A DNA stretch of 64,000 bases. Source: Candidatus Flexifilum affinis (GTDB taxonomy: Bacteria > Chloroflexota > Anaerolineae > Aggregatilineales > Phototrophicaceae). The notes beneath the pieces were generated by a model. The model did not search any database, had not been told where the DNA came from, and saw only the letters and a program-made list of their open reading frames with translations. Made by a program: the position numbers and the translations under genes. Location: NCBI GenBank assembly GCA_016713325.1, contig JADJPJ010000006.1, forward strand, positions 62,001 to 126,000, given 5' to 3'. How positions within the stretch are numbered: position 1 is the stretch's first letter; each line of letters opens with the position of its first letter. Below are positions 35,229 through 45,694 of the stretch, in pieces.

Positions 35229-35258
35229 CTGACAAATCGTCCGAGTTTGGAGTAAAAT
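35229..35258 (+). promoter_or_regulatory. Predicted promoter for aconitase
   Basis: CTGACA (35229-35234), an 18-base spacer and TAAAAT (35253-35258) read toward acnA, whose ATG is about 108 bases further. The same intergenic region separates the divergent dsbA-like gene. Confidence 0.4.
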
Positions 35259-35366
35259 GCTTACAACTATGGGTCGCTCCTAAATTCCCTCAACCTCACA
35301 CTTGATAGTCGATTGAGCGGGCGCTTGCGCTGAAGGCAGCGCCGCAGAACGATACGAGGACAACCT

Positions 35367-38069
35367 ATGAAAGTCGATTCCTTCGGCACTCGCGGCACCT
35401 TTGACACAGGCAACGGGCAAGCGGTCATCTACCGTTTGAGCAAACTGAGCGAACGGGGCATCGGCCATGTCGATCGCCTGCCGGTCAGCATCAAGATCCT
35501 GCTCGAAAACGCACTCCGCAACCTGGATAACTTCGAGGTTTCGGAAGATGCGGTTGCGGCCATCGCAGGCTGGAACGCGCCAAACCCTGGCGAAATCGAG
35601 ATTCCATTCAAGCCGTCACGCGTCATTCTGCAGGACTTCACCGGCGTCGCGGTGGTCGTCGATCTGGCGGCGCTGCGCAGCGCCATGCAGCGTCTGGGCG
35701 GCAGCCCGCGCCGCATCAACCCGAATATCCCCGTCGATCTCGTCATCGACCACTCCGTACAGGTCGACCGGTTTGGCACGCGCGACGCCATCATGTTCAA
35801 TGCCGAACGCGAGTTTGTCCGCAACCGGGAACGCTATGAACTGCTCCACTGGGCGCAGAACGCGTTCGAGAACTTCAAGGTCGTGCCGCCGGCCACTGGC
35901 ATCGTGCATCAGGTGAACCTGGAGTATCTGGCCAAGGTCGTTCAGGTCTTCAATGAGGATGGCCAGCCGGTCGCCCTGCCCGACAGCCTGGTAGGCACCG
36001 ACAGCCACACCACCATGATCAACGGCCTGGGCGTGCTCGGCTGGGGCGTCGGCGGCATTGAAGCCGAGGCCGCCATGCTGGGTCAGCCGATCTACATGCT
36101 CATGCCGCAGGTGATCGGCGTCAAGCTGCACGGCAACCTGCCCGAAGGCGCCACGGCCACCGACCTGGTGCTGACGGTCACCCAGACGTTGCGCAAGAAG
36201 GGCGTGGTCGACAAGTTCGTCGAATTCTACGGCCCTGGCTGCGGCACCCTGAGCCTGCCCGACCGCGCGACCATTGCCAACATGGCGCCGGAATATGGCG
36301 CGACCATGGGCTTCTTCCCGGTCGATGATGAGGCACTGAGCTTCCTGCGCCGCACCGGTCGCAGCAACGAGCTGGTCCAGCTCGTCGAGCGCTATACCAA
36401 AGAACAGAACCTCTTCCGCACCAACGAGACGCCCGATCCGGTCTTCACCGATGCGATTGAAGTCGATCTGAGCACCGTGCAGCCGAGCATGGCCGGCCCG
36501 AAGCGTCCGCAGGACCGCGTTTTGCTGCGCGATATGAAGTCGAGCTTCCAGCAGGCGCTCCGTGCCCCGGTGGAACAACGAGGTTTCGCGCTCGACGATA
36601 ACAATGCTCAGAGCCGCGCCACTGTCGCCGACAACGGCCACAGCGCGGAAATCGGCCATGGCGTGGTCGTCATCGCCTCGATCACGAGCTGCACCAACAC
36701 CAGCAATCCGATGGTGATGATGGCCGCCGGGCTGCTGGCCAAGAAGGCGGTGGAGAAAGGACTGGCGCGCAAGCCATACGTCAAGACCAGCCTCGCACCG
36801 GGTTCGCGCGTCGTCACGGAGTATCTGGACAAGTCCGGCCTCACACCCTACCTGGAGCAGCTTGGCTTCCACACCGTGGGCTATGGCTGCATGACCTGCA
36901 TTGGCAACAGTGGCCCCCTTCCAGAGAATGTCGCCGAAGCCGTCGAGACGGGTGAACTGGTCGCGGCCGCCGTGCTGAGCGGCAACCGCAACTTCGAAGG
37001 CCGCATCAATCCGCTGGTCAAGGCCAATTACCTGGCCTCGCCGCCGCTGGTTGTCGCCTATGCACTGGCCGGCACCGTGGACATCGACCTGACGAACGAC
37101 CCGATCGGCTCCAACGCGGGTGGCGAACCGGTTTATCTGCGGGACATCTGGCCGACGAACGAAGAGGTGCTGGCGCTGGTCCAGAAGACGATCACGCCGG
37201 AAATGTTCGAGGCCCAGTACGGCAACGTCTACAGCGGCAACCCCACCTGGAACGCCATCACCGGCTCCAGCGGCGACACGTTCGCCTGGGACACTGAAAG
37301 CACCTACATTCAGGAGCCGCCCTTCTTCTTCGACTTCTCCCAGACTCCCGGCGAGCTGCGCAGCATCGAATCCGCCCGCGCGCTGGCGGTCCTGGGCGAC
37401 TCAATCACCACCGATCACATTTCGCCCGCCGGCGACATCGCCGTCAGCAGCCCGGCCGGCCAGTATCTCGTCAACCACGACGTGGAGCCGGTCTACTTCA
37501 ACACCTACGGCACGCGCCGTGGCAACCATGAGGTCATGATCCGCGGCACGTTCGCCAACATCCGACTGCGCAACAAGATGGTGCCAGGCAGCGAAGGTCC
37601 GGTCGCACTGTACCTGCCCACCGGCGAGACAACCAGCATCTATGATGCCTCCACGCGCTATATGGAAGCCGGAACGCCGCTGGTGGTTCTGGCCGGCAGT
37701 GAGTACGGTACCGGCTCCAGCCGTGACTGGGCCGCCAAGGGCACGGCACTGCTGGGCGTCAAGGCAGTCATCGCCCGCTCATTCGAGCGCATCCACCGCA
37801 GCAATCTGGTCATGATGGGCGTCCTGCCGCTTCAGTTCAAAGACGGCGAGTCGATCGAGAGCCTTGGCCTGACCGGTCGCGAGGTGTTTGACATCCTGGG
37901 AATTGACGACAACCTCCAGCCAAAGCAGGAACTGACCGTTACTGCCCGCGGTGAGGATGGCACCGAAAAGCGCTTCAACGTCATCGCCCGCGTGGATACC
38001 CCGGTCGATGTCGAGTACTATCGCAACGGCGGCATCCTGCAAACCGTACTGCGCAAGTTTATGAGCTAG
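35367..38069 (+). CDS. acnA: Aconitate hydratase AcnA
   Basis: 900 residues of the AcnA/IRP type. The [4Fe-4S] ligands are in [10 protein letters not shown] and [14 protein letters not shown]. Substrate-binding blocks [28 protein letters not shown] and [10 protein letters not shown] are intact. It isomerises citrate to isocitrate; AcnA-type proteins may also bind RNA when the cluster is lost. GAGGA lies 8 bases before the ATG. The long 5' region and a terminator after the stop suggest a single-gene unit. Works with KorAB (42.7-45.6 kb) in the TCA cycle. Confidence 0.96.
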   Translation: MKVDSFGTRGTFDTGNGQAVIYRLSKLSERGIGHVDRLPVSIKILLENALRNLDNFEVSEDAVAAIAGWNAPNPGEIEIPFKPSRVILQDFTGVAVVVDLAALRSAMQRLGGSPRRINPNIPVDLVIDHSVQVDRFGTRDAIMFNAEREFVRNRERYELLHWAQNAFENFKVVPPATGIVHQVNLEYLAKVVQVFNEDGQPVALPDSLVGTDSHTTMINGLGVLGWGVGGIEAEAAMLGQPIYMLMPQVIGVKLHGNLPEGATATDLVLTVTQTLRKKGVVDKFVEFYGPGCGTLSLPDRATIANMAPEYGATMGFFPVDDEALSFLRRTGRSNELVQLVERYTKEQNLFRTNETPDPVFTDAIEVDLSTVQPSMAGPKRPQDRVLLRDMKSSFQQALRAPVEQRGFALDDNNAQSRATVADNGHSAEIGHGVVVIASITSCTNTSNPMVMMAAGLLAKKAVEKGLARKPYVKTSLAPGSRVVTEYLDKSGLTPYLEQLGFHTVGYGCMTCIGNSGPLPENVAEAVETGELVAAAVLSGNRNFEGRINPLVKANYLASPPLVVAYALAGTVDIDLTNDPIGSNAGGEPVYLRDIWPTNEEVLALVQKTITPEMFEAQYGNVYSGNPTWNAITGSSGDTFAWDTESTYIQEPPFFFDFSQTPGELRSIESARALAVLGDSITTDHISPAGDIAVSSPAGQYLVNHDVEPVYFNTYGTRRGNHEVMIRGTFANIRLRNKMVPGSEGPVALYLPTGETTSIYDASTRYMEAGTPLVVLAGSEYGTGSSRDWAAKGTALLGVKAVIARSFERIHRSNLVMMGVLPLQFKDGESIESLGLTGREVFDILGIDDNLQPKQELTVTARGEDGTEKRFNVIARVDTPVDVEYYRNGGILQTVLRKFMS

Positions 38070-38093
38070 ACATCCGTTCCAGGCAGGACTCTT

Positions 38094-38125
38094 CAGGGGT
38101 ACAGGTGACTGTGCCCCTGATTTTT
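38094..38125 (+). terminator. Intrinsic terminator after acnA
   Basis: Arms CAGGGGTACAG / CTGTGCCCCTG (one G-T wobble) with a 4-base loop, followed by ATTTTT at 38120-38125. Confidence 0.75.
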
Positions 38126-38150
38126 ACCTCACAAGTGACAACGAGACTCC

Positions 38151-38606
38151 ATGACTGACGACTTTCCTGTTGTAATCTATTCCGACGGCGGCGCCAAACC
38201 CAACCCCAACGGCCCCGGTGGATGGGCCGCGCTCCTTCTCTACGGCGAGCATGAAAAACCCCTCAGCGGTGGAGAACCCAGCACGACCAATAACCGAATG
38301 GAGTTGACCGCGGCCATCAAAGCGCTGGAAGTGCTCAACCGCCGCTGCAAGGTGGAGTTCTACACCGATTCGCAGTACCTTCGGAACGGGATCACCAATT
38401 GGATCAAGGGCTGGAAGCGAAATGGCTGGAAGACAGCTAACAAACAGCCTGTGCTCAATCAGGATCTCTGGATCCGGCTGGATGAGCTGACGCGTCAGCA
38501 CGACGTCACCTGGCACTGGACGCGTGGTCACGCGGGAGATCGGTATAACGAGCAAGTGGATCAAATGGCAACCGCGGCGCGCGAAGCCGTCCGCCGGGGC
38601 CGATAA
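38151..38606 (+). CDS. rnhA: Ribonuclease HI
   Basis: 151 residues. The DEDD metal site is visible in [23 protein letters not shown] and [12 protein letters not shown], with the catalytic-loop His in [17 protein letters not shown]. It degrades RNA of RNA-DNA hybrids. No HBD extension. An aminotransferase gene starts 17 bases downstream. Confidence 0.95.
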   Translation: MTDDFPVVIYSDGGAKPNPNGPGGWAALLLYGEHEKPLSGGEPSTTNNRMELTAAIKALEVLNRRCKVEFYTDSQYLRNGITNWIKGWKRNGWKTANKQPVLNQDLWIRLDELTRQHDVTWHWTRGHAGDRYNEQVDQMATAAREAVRRGR

Positions 38607-38623
38607 AAGGACGGAGCAGGCAT

Positions 38624-39790
38624 ATGGCAAAGCGCTCAGATCGCGTCGCGGGTTTCGGCACGACTATTTTTACGGAGATCAATCAGCTGGCCCAGCAGCA
38701 CAACGCGCTGAATCTGGGACAGGGCAAACCTGACTTCGACGGTCCAGGCGAGATCATCCAGGCGGCGGTGACCGCTCTACAGGATGGAAGCCACAACCAG
38801 TATGCCCCCGGTCCAGGCGCGGGGCCGCTACGGCAGGCCGTGGCCGATCATGCCAAACGATTCTACAAACTGGAGATCGATCCCCAGGATGGCGTCATCG
38901 TCACAGCCGGCGCGACCGAAGCGATCTTCTCTTCGGTGTTAGGCCTGGTCGATCGGGGCGATGAGGTGATCGTCATCGAGCCTTATTTCGACAGCTATGT
39001 CCCCAACATCACCATGGCCGGTGCAACGCCGGTGTTTGTGCCGCTGCACCCGCCGACATGGACGTTCGATCCGGATGAGCTTCGCGCCGCCTTCGGCCCG
39101 CGCACTCGCGCGCTCATCCTCAATACGCCGCATAACCCAACCGGCAGAGTTTTCACTCGTGAGGAGCTCATGCTCATCGCCGGACTCTGCCAGGAACACG
39201 ACGTCAGCGTCATTTCCGATGAGGTCTACGAGCATCTGATCTTCGACGGCGTCTGCCACATTCCGATCGCCACGCTGCCGGGCATGTTCGAGCGAACCGT
39301 CACCATCAGCAGTCTGGGCAAGTCGTTCAGCGTGACCGGCTGGAAGATCGGATGGGTCTCCGGCGCGCCGGAGCTGGTGCGCGGCGTCGCCCAGGCCCAC
39401 CAATTCGTGACGTTTGCCGTCAATTATCCGGCACAGCAGGCCGCCGCTTTTGCCCTCAACCTGCCGGAGACGTATTTCTCCGACTTTCGGAAGATGTACA
39501 CCGGCAAGCGCGATCTGCTCCTCGACGCCTTGAAGCGCGGCGGTCTCGAGGCGACGCGGCCGCAGGGCACCTATTTCGTGATGGCCGACTTTTCGTCGGT
39601 CTTCGACGGGGACGACATCGAGTTCGCGCGCTATCTCACGTCGGAAATTGGCGTCGCCTGCATTCCGCCGACCTTCTTCTACAGCCATGACCATGCACAC
39701 ATGGCAAGCACGCAGGCGCGTTTCGCCTTCTGCAAGAGCGACGAAATGCTGAAGGAAGTCGGTGAACGTCTGGCCTTCCTGGGGCGTTGA
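38624..39790 (+). CDS. PLP-dependent aminotransferase, class I/II (KAT/YbdL-like)
   Basis: 388 residues, fold type I. The PLP lysine is Lys233 in SSLGKSFSVTGWKIGW; NPTGRVFTREEL and ISDEVYEHLIFD contain the family Asn and Asp/Tyr. The N-terminus (INQLAQQHNALNLGQGKPDF) and the SVTGWKIGW block are typical of kynurenine/methionine aminotransferase relatives. It transfers amino groups between amino and 2-oxo acids in the cytosol; the exact substrate cannot be named. The gene follows rnhA closely and ends at a strong terminator. Confidence 0.88.
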   Translation: MAKRSDRVAGFGTTIFTEINQLAQQHNALNLGQGKPDFDGPGEIIQAAVTALQDGSHNQYAPGPGAGPLRQAVADHAKRFYKLEIDPQDGVIVTAGATEAIFSSVLGLVDRGDEVIVIEPYFDSYVPNITMAGATPVFVPLHPPTWTFDPDELRAAFGPRTRALILNTPHNPTGRVFTREELMLIAGLCQEHDVSVISDEVYEHLIFDGVCHIPIATLPGMFERTVTISSLGKSFSVTGWKIGWVSGAPELVRGVAQAHQFVTFAVNYPAQQAAAFALNLPETYFSDFRKMYTGKRDLLLDALKRGGLEATRPQGTYFVMADFSSVFDGDDIEFARYLTSEIGVACIPPTFFYSHDHAHMASTQARFAFCKSDEMLKEVGERLAFLGR

Positions 39791-39824
39791 AGACGGCCTT
39801 CTACGTTTCGTAGAGAGATTTCTC

Positions 39825-39859
39825 AAGGGCGGGCCAGCTGGCCCGCCCTTTCGTTTTTT
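39825..39859 (+). terminator. Strong intrinsic terminator
   Basis: A 26-base perfect palindrome at 39825-39850 (AAGGGCGGGCCAG and complement) followed by TCGTTTTTT. Ends the rnhA-aminotransferase unit before the convergent TPR-Yip1 gene. Confidence 0.88.
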
Positions 39860-39924
39860 ACTGCGGCATCCTGCTCGAAAGTTCGGCGTGGTGGGTTCTG
39901 CGTTCCGCATCTCTGGCGCGCCGC

Positions 39925-40968
39925 TCAGAACAGCGCAAAGGGCAGCGCTCCTCGGATAATTAGGCCGCTCAGAAGCGCCTGGAGCACGCTCAATACCAGC
40001 AGCATGACGATGAGCGTGATGGCCGGCAAGCCATATTTGTCTTTCGGTTCGGTCACCAGGTAGAGGCGCTCATAACCGCTGCTCATGATGTAACCGGCCA
40101 TAATGAGCATGACCAGCCCAGTGAAGCCTCCGCCAAACCCCAGCATCGTGAAAACAAACGTGATCACGGCGGTGAACACCAGCGTTGGCGCCCAGACGAT
40201 GCCGGCGACCATGGAATGCCGGACCAGCGTGGCGTTCCAGCCCTGCGACTGGGCGTAGCGATACGAGGCATAGCAACCGACCAGAAGCGCAACAATCCCC
40301 AATGGCACGCCGAGCAGCGGCGTGAGAAGAATGCTGACAAAGCTGAAAAGGTTCGCGCCGCTGACGATGACGAAGAACAGCGCGAGCAGTAGGCTCACGA
40401 CGGCGGAGATCAGCCCCGCGGTGATGGTGACCAGGAAGAAGCGCCACCAGGTCGCCTGATCGACCTCCGAGGCGTATACCGCCGGCTTCCGCAACAGCAC
40501 ATTCCAGCCGGAGCGCAGCAGCGTCATGCCATCCTGGACCAGGCTGTTCAGCGAAACCCTTGACGGCGCACCCGGAATGATGAAAGGCAGCCTGAATCCT
40601 TCATCCGAGAGTTCAGCCTGACCTAGTCGGCGTTCCGCATCAGGATTGATGTTGTGGATTTTTGGGCGCGCAGGCGGAGGCGTCACACCACCAGACGGCG
40701 CACCGCCGTTCATCACATCCGTTTCGCGCGCTTTGATGCGGTCCAGAACTTCGCGCGCCTTGGCATTCGACGGATTCAGTTCGAGGACGCGTTCCAGATA
40801 CTGCTTGCGCAGTTTGGCGTCCTGCTCCACGGCGGCCAGGTAGTACCAACCCTGTTCGCTGTTCGGTTCCAGTTTCAGAAAGTGGCTCAGCAGTTCACGG
40901 GCAGAATCGCGATCGCCCGCCTGGAAAGCCGTTATCCCCTGCTGTAGCAGATCATTGTCAGGCTGCAT
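39925..40968 (-). CDS. TPR plus Yip1-like membrane protein
   Basis: 347 residues. Residues about 5-85 are TPR-like helices (ITAFQAGDRDSARELLSHFLKLEPNSEQ and YLERVLELNPSNAKAREVLD), then a Gly/Pro linker and from about 160 a Yip1/YIF1-like membrane domain with about five helices. The family is poorly characterised in bacteria, where it is often coupled to membrane trafficking or stress. A TATAAT-like box lies on the minus strand at 41009-41004, about 36 bases before the ATG at 40968. Function unknown. Confidence 0.65.
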   Translation of the reverse strand: MQPDNDLLQQGITAFQAGDRDSARELLSHFLKLEPNSEQGWYYLAAVEQDAKLRKQYLERVLELNPSNAKAREVLDRIKARETDVMNGGAPSGGVTPPPARPKIHNINPDAERRLGQAELSDEGFRLPFIIPGAPSRVSLNSLVQDGMTLLRSGWNVLLRKPAVYASEVDQATWWRFFLVTITAGLISAVVSLLLALFFVIVSGANLFSFVSILLTPLLGVPLGIVALLVGCYASYRYAQSQGWNATLVRHSMVAGIVWAPTLVFTAVITFVFTMLGFGGGFTGLVMLIMAGYIMSSGYERLYLVTEPKDKYGLPAITLIVMLLVLSVLQALLSGLIIRGALPFALF

Positions 40969-41087
40969 AAATGTCTACCGCCTTCCTCTCTCTGGTGACC
41001 CCGATTATAGACTGCCTGCCAGGAATCCCCATTCCAAATCATGAACGTACTATGTCTATTATGCCGGGAAAACAACGATATCTGGGA

Positions 41088-41116
41088 TTGAGAAACTGCA
41101 ACTCTGACAGTATAAA
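41088..41116 (+). promoter_or_regulatory. Predicted promoter for the deoxynucleoside kinase
   Basis: TTGAGA (41088-41093), a 17-base spacer and TATAAA (41111-41116), 36 bases before the ATG at 41152. The best promoter-like match in this region. Confidence 0.5.
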
Positions 41117-41151
41117 TGTTCTAAGATCGGCCTTACCCCAGATCCGAGACC

Positions 41152-41790
41152 ATGAGCCAGAACCCGCCGAAACGATTCATTGCAGTTGCTGGAAATATTG
41201 GCGTTGGCAAGAGTACCCTCACCCGCCTGATGTCGGCGGCATTTGGCTGGGAGCCGTTTCTCGAAGCGGCGGCCGAAAATCCCTATCTGGCGGACTTCTA
41301 TGTGGACATGCGCCGCTGGAGTTTTCACTCTCAGGTCTTCTACCTCGGAAAGCGACTGGAACACCACCGCGCACTCGTCGATCATCCGGGGAGTGTGATT
41401 CAGGATCGCACCGTCTATGAAGATGCCGAAATCTTCGCGCGTAATCTGCACGACCAGGAGTTGATGTCGGCGCGTGACTACGACGCCTATCGCCGTCTCT
41501 ACAAAGCCGTCAGCAGTTTCCTGCCTCCGCCCGACGTGATTGTCTATCTGCGGGCTGATGTCCCCACCCTGCTCCGTCGTATCCGCCAGCGCGGCAACGA
41601 TTACGAGCAGCAGATCGCTCCGGATTACCTGGCGCGTCTCAACGCCCTGTATGAAGACTGGATCGCCGATTGGAGCTACTGCCCGGTCTTGACGATTCAA
41701 GCGGATGAGATCGACTACGTCCTGCATCCTGAGCATATCCAGCGCATCACCTCCCCCATCCACCAGATGTTTGGCGAAACCCTCGCCTAA
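41152..41790 (+). CDS. Deoxynucleoside kinase (dGK/dAK-like)
   Basis: 212 residues. The P-loop is GNIGVGKST (from Gly14), the substrate DRS-like motif is QDRTVYEDAEIFA and the lid region RRIRQRGNDYEQQI. It phosphorylates deoxyadenosine, deoxyguanosine or deoxycytidine with ATP in nucleotide salvage. Alone on its strand with its own promoter; a FadR-type regulator gene follows 112 bases later. Confidence 0.9.
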   Translation: MSQNPPKRFIAVAGNIGVGKSTLTRLMSAAFGWEPFLEAAAENPYLADFYVDMRRWSFHSQVFYLGKRLEHHRALVDHPGSVIQDRTVYEDAEIFARNLHDQELMSARDYDAYRRLYKAVSSFLPPPDVIVYLRADVPTLLRRIRQRGNDYEQQIAPDYLARLNALYEDWIADWSYCPVLTIQADEIDYVLHPEHIQRITSPIHQMFGETLA

Positions 41791-41850
41791 CAGGCGCTTC
41801 AACAGACGTTAATGGACAAAAATCAGGTGTCATGCTAGACTTCTTTCAAC

Positions 41851-41881
41851 GGATTACTCAGATTAATCCGATCATTCGGAT
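41851..41881 (+). promoter_or_regulatory. Overlapping inverted repeats before the gntR gene (putative operator)
   Basis: Two inverted repeats lie 22-52 bases upstream of the FadR-type gene: GGATTA and TAATCC arms (41851-41869) and ATCCGA-TCAT-TCGGAT (41866-41881). Dimeric FadR/GntR repressors recognise such repeats, so autoregulation is plausible. Confidence 0.45.
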
Positions 41882-41902
41882 GAAAAGCATAAACACCTCT
41901 TT

Positions 41903-42583
41903 ATGTCTCGAATTACGCTGGACTCCGATCTTCTGAACTATATCATTCGCACAGGCTACCAGGCGGGCGACCGACTGCCGACGCTCAACGTGCTTCAGGA
42001 CGAGCAACACCTCGACATTGGCATCAGCAAGGTGCGAGAGCAGCTTGAGGTTGCCCGTGCGCTTGGGTTTGTGGAAGTGCGCTCCAAGACCGGCATGCGG
42101 ATGAAGGAATACAGTTTCGCCCCGGCCGTTCGGGTGAGCCTGTTTTTTGCGCTCGCGCAGAACCAGCGCAACTTCGAGATGTTCGGCGAGCTTCGCAACC
42201 ATGTTGAAGTCGCCTTCTGGCACGAAGCGTGCGATCGCCTTCAACCGGAAGACCTCGAGGCGATGCGGGAGTGCATCAGCAAGGCGTACGCCAAACTCAA
42301 CAGCAGCCACATCGGTATTCCCAATGAAGAGCATCGCAACTTCCATCTCATCCTCTTCAAGCGGCTGGAGAATCCGTTCGTCATGGGCATTCTTGAAGCG
42401 TACTGGGATGCCTACGAAGCAGTCGAAGTGACCCGCTACGCCAGCTATCAGTATCTTCTCCAGGTCTGGAATTACCATGAACAAATCCTGGATGCCCTGT
42501 GCGCGTCGGACTATGACCACGCCAAGCAGCTCTTCATCGAACACACGAAGCTTATCCGGTATGACAGCGATGACGCGCGTTAG
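41903..42583 (+). CDS. FadR-subfamily GntR transcriptional regulator
   Basis: 226 residues. The N-terminal winged helix (about 8-75; LNYIIRTGYQAGDRLPTLNVL and VREQLEVARALGFVEVRSKTG) is followed by an FCD ligand-binding domain with a likely His-metal site (EEHRNFHLILFK, NYHEQILDAL). Such regulators sense organic or fatty acids. The gene lies between a nucleoside kinase and the korA-korB genes, which it may control. It carries inverted repeats just upstream. Confidence 0.85.
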   Translation: MSRITLDSDLLNYIIRTGYQAGDRLPTLNVLQDEQHLDIGISKVREQLEVARALGFVEVRSKTGMRMKEYSFAPAVRVSLFFALAQNQRNFEMFGELRNHVEVAFWHEACDRLQPEDLEAMRECISKAYAKLNSSHIGIPNEEHRNFHLILFKRLENPFVMGILEAYWDAYEAVEVTRYASYQYLLQVWNYHEQILDALCASDYDHAKQLFIEHTKLIRYDSDDAR

Positions 42584-42748
42584 GATGCTGCGGCCTTCGC
42601 GCGTGGACAATCGCTAAGGTTCAGTTTAACGGTAGTGAATGAGGGAAAAGGAGCAATGGGGATTTGAGCCGCTAGTGGATGAGAACTTAGGAAGAGTTTT
42701 TCCTGTGTCTACACAAAGAACACGACGCTTCGAGTCTGAAGGATAATC

Positions 42749-44594
42749 ATGGTAATCAATGTGCAGCCTGACGTAAACGCTCACATGGTGGGCTACGAAC
42801 CGGGTACAAACGACTTCGCTTTGATGGTGGCGACGAAAAACGGCTCCGGCAGCCAGACTTCGAATGTCGTCATCATTCGCTCGCTGTTCAAAATGGGTAT
42901 TCCGGTCAGCGGCAAGAACCTGTTCCCGTCCAACATCAAGGGGCTCCCGACCTGGTATACCATTCGCGCAAGCAAGGATGGGTACACAGCGCGGCGCGCG
43001 ACGACGGAAGTCTGCGTCGCCTTCAACCAGGACACCGTCACCGAGGATATCGCCAACATTCCGCCAGGCGGCGTGCTGATCGCCAACAAAGACCTGAAGT
43101 ATCGCGTTGACCGGACGGACATCACCGTCTACGAGTATCCGGTCAAGGAAATCATGTCCAACGGCGACTTCCCGAAGGACTTCGCCGACCGCATCGCCAA
43201 CATGGTCTATGTTGGCGCGGTCTGCCACCTGTTTGGCATCCCGCTCGATATCGCCTACAACGCGCTGCTGGACCAGTTCAACGGCAAGGAAAAACCAGCG
43301 CGAATGAACTTCCATGCCATCCAACTGGCCTATGACTGGTCAAAGGACAATCTGGAAAAGCGCGATCCGTTCCTGATCGAGCCGATGGACAAGACCGCCG
43401 GCAAAATCCTGATCGAGGGCAACGACGCGGGAGCGCTGGGCGCGCTCTTCGGCGGCGTCACGGTGGTCGCCTGGTACCCGATCACGCCGTCGACCAGCCT
43501 GGTGGACAATATCCTGAACCACCTGAGCCTGCGCCGCGACCCTGAAACGGGCAAAAACACAGTCGCCGTCGTGCAGGCGGAGGACGAGCTGGCCGCAGCC
43601 GGCATGATCATCGGCGCCGGCTGGGCGGGCGCGCGGGCGATGACCACCACCTCGCGGTCCCGGCATCAGCCTGATGGCGGAATTCACTGGTCTGGCCTAT
43701 TTCGCGGAAATCCCGACGGTCATCTGGGACATCACCCGCATGGGTCCAAGCACCGGCCTGCCGACGCGCACCAGCCAGGGCGATTTGCTCTTCCTCTATA
43801 CCCTCAGCCACGGCGATACCCGCCACGTGGTTCTGATCCCGGGCAGCGCCGAAGAATGCTTCGAGTTCGGCTGGAAGGCGCTCGACCTCGCAGAAGATCT
43901 CCAGACGCCGGTGTTCGTCATGAGCGATCTCGACATCGGCATGAACCTATGGCTGAGTGAGCCGTTCAAGTACCCGGATCGACCTATCAGCCATGGCAAG
44001 ACGCTGAACCAGGAGAAATTCGAGCAGTTCCTGCGCGACAAGGGTGAGTGGTTCCGGTATCGCGACTATGATGGCGACGCGGTCGGCTACCGCACCATTC
44101 CGGGCATCGAGAGCAATCGCTCCGCTTACTTCACACGCGGAACCGGCCATAACGACATGGCAGTCTACAGCGAGCGCGTCGAGGATTGGATGCATAACAT
44201 GGAGCGCCTGCGCCGCAAGTTGGATAAGGCCCGCGCGCTGGTGCCGAAGCCAGCCGTCCACAACCACTTCGACACGCGAATCGGCATCATCTCCATGGGC
44301 TCGAATGACCCGGCGGTGCTGGAAGCGATCGATCATATGGCCAAAGCCGGTATCGAGGCCAACTATTTGCGCGTGCGCGCGCTGCCTTTCACGCAGGACG
44401 TCTGGGACTTCATCGCCCAGTACGACCGCGTCTATGTCGTTGAGAACAACTTCGACGGCCAGCTGTACCAACTGCTGCGCATGGAGTCGCCGGCCAACCA
44501 CCTCAATCTGACATCTCTTGCCCTGGGCGACACGCTTCCGATGACCGCCCTGTGGATCCATTCGCAGATTTCCAAGCATGAGGAGACTCGCTAA
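42749..44594 (+). pseudogene. korA: 2-oxoglutarate/2-oxoacid:acceptor oxidoreductase subunit alpha (alpha-gamma fused), single-base frameshift
   Basis: Two overlapping frames (42749-43960 and 43674-44594) each carry half of one KorA. Residues about 1-190 are the fused gamma domain (NVVIIRSLFKMGIPVSGKNLFPSNIKG), then the alpha domain with YPITPSTSLVDNI, followed after the shift by LMAEFTGLAYFAEIPTVIWD and the C-terminal domain. Removal of one base near 43653-43656 (TCGCGGTCCC) restores the expected family block T-S-G-P-G-I-S-L-M-A and yields one 614-residue protein. So the gene is likely intact in vivo, but the recorded sequence has an extra base. It binds TPP and forms the heterodimer with KorB, which decarboxylates 2-oxoglutarate to succinyl-CoA with ferredoxin. 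Coupled to korB by contact of stop and start. Confidence 0.85.
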
Positions 44595-45626
44595 ATGCCC
44601 AACGCACTGGGACTCGAAAGAGCGGATTACAGGGGCGCAACCAGCACGCTGTGCCCCGGCTGCGGACACGATTCGATCTCCAACCAGATCATCAGCGCAG
44701 CCTACGATATCGATCTGCCCATGTGGCGGGTGATCAAGCTGAGCGGCATCGGCTGCTCCAGCAAGACTCCTGCCTATTTCCTGAAAGGTTCGCACGGCTT
44801 CAATTCGGTACACGGTCGCATGCCCTCGGTGGCAACCGGCGCGACTCTGGCCAATCACGAGCTGATCGCAATCGCCGTCAGTGGTGATGGGGATACGGGA
44901 AGCATCGGTTTCGGCCAGTACAAGCACCTGATCCGCCGCAACGTGCCGGTCGTCTACATCGTCGAGAACAACGGCGTCTACGGCCTGACCAAGGGCCAGT
45001 TCTCCGCGACCGCCGATGAAGGCCAGTTCCTGAAGTACTATGGCAAGAACGACTTGCCCCCCATCGACCTATGCCTGGAGGCCATCATCGGCGGCGCGAC
45101 CTTCGTCGCCCGCAGCTTCTCCGGCGATGCCAAGCAGGTGCAGACTCTGCTCAAAGCGGCGCTCAGCCACCGCGGCACGGCCGTCCTGGACATCATCAGC
45201 CCGTGCGTGACCTTCAATAACTCGCCGGAGTCGACCAAGAGCTATTCCTACGGCAAGGAAAACGAGATTCCCCTCCACGAAATCGAGTTGATGGCGGCGG
45301 GGTATGTGCCGGCGAAGCAGGAAATCACCGTTCCGGAGTACCCGGCAGAACTGGTCATCGAGGTCGAAATGCACGATGGCACGTTCATCCGGCTGAAGAA
45401 GCTGGGCGATGGACATGACCCACGCAATCGTTCTCAGGCCATTGACGTCTTGGAGAGAGCTGGGCGCGAGAACCTGCTTCTCACCGGCTTGATTTACTAC
45501 GAAGAGCCGCGTCCAACCTTGGGAGATACGCTCAACCTGGCCCCTGCGCCGCTCGCCAATCTGAATGACTCGCAGCTTCGTCCCTCGGCCGAAGCGTTGG
45601 ACGCCCTGATGAAGCAATATATGTAA
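44595..45626 (+). CDS. korB: 2-oxoglutarate/2-oxoacid:acceptor oxidoreductase subunit beta
   Basis: 343 residues, ATG directly after the korA stop. TPP-Mg binding: GDGDTGSIGFGQYKHLIRRN and ENNGVYGLTKGQ. Cysteines for the [4Fe-4S] cluster: Cys20 and Cys23 in LCPGCG, one in GIGCSS and one in ISPCVTFNN. Only alpha-gamma and beta subunits are encoded here; no separate delta ferredoxin-like subunit is nearby, the two-gene pattern of the fused type. The locus is followed by a terminator hairpin directly abutting the next gene. Confidence 0.93.
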   Translation: MPNALGLERADYRGATSTLCPGCGHDSISNQIISAAYDIDLPMWRVIKLSGIGCSSKTPAYFLKGSHGFNSVHGRMPSVATGATLANHELIAIAVSGDGDTGSIGFGQYKHLIRRNVPVVYIVENNGVYGLTKGQFSATADEGQFLKYYGKNDLPPIDLCLEAIIGGATFVARSFSGDAKQVQTLLKAALSHRGTAVLDIISPCVTFNNSPESTKSYSYGKENEIPLHEIELMAAGYVPAKQEITVPEYPAELVIEVEMHDGTFIRLKKLGDGHDPRNRSQAIDVLERAGRENLLLTGLIYYEEPRPTLGDTLNLAPAPLANLNDSQLRPSAEALDALMKQYM

Positions 45627-45646
45627 TCCCGCGCAGACTTCTTGCT

Positions 45647-45680
45647 CAGGGGCGGTCCATTCCGCCCCTGTTGCATTTTT
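45647..45680 (+). terminator. Terminator or attenuator between korB and the Ca2+-ATPase
   Basis: Perfect 9-base arms CAGGGGCGG / CCGCCCCTG, 6-base loop, then TTGCATTTTT ending 14 bases before the ATPase ATG at 45695. There is no room for a full promoter after it. Confidence 0.75.
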
Positions 45681-45694
45681 CAGAGGATATGCAG

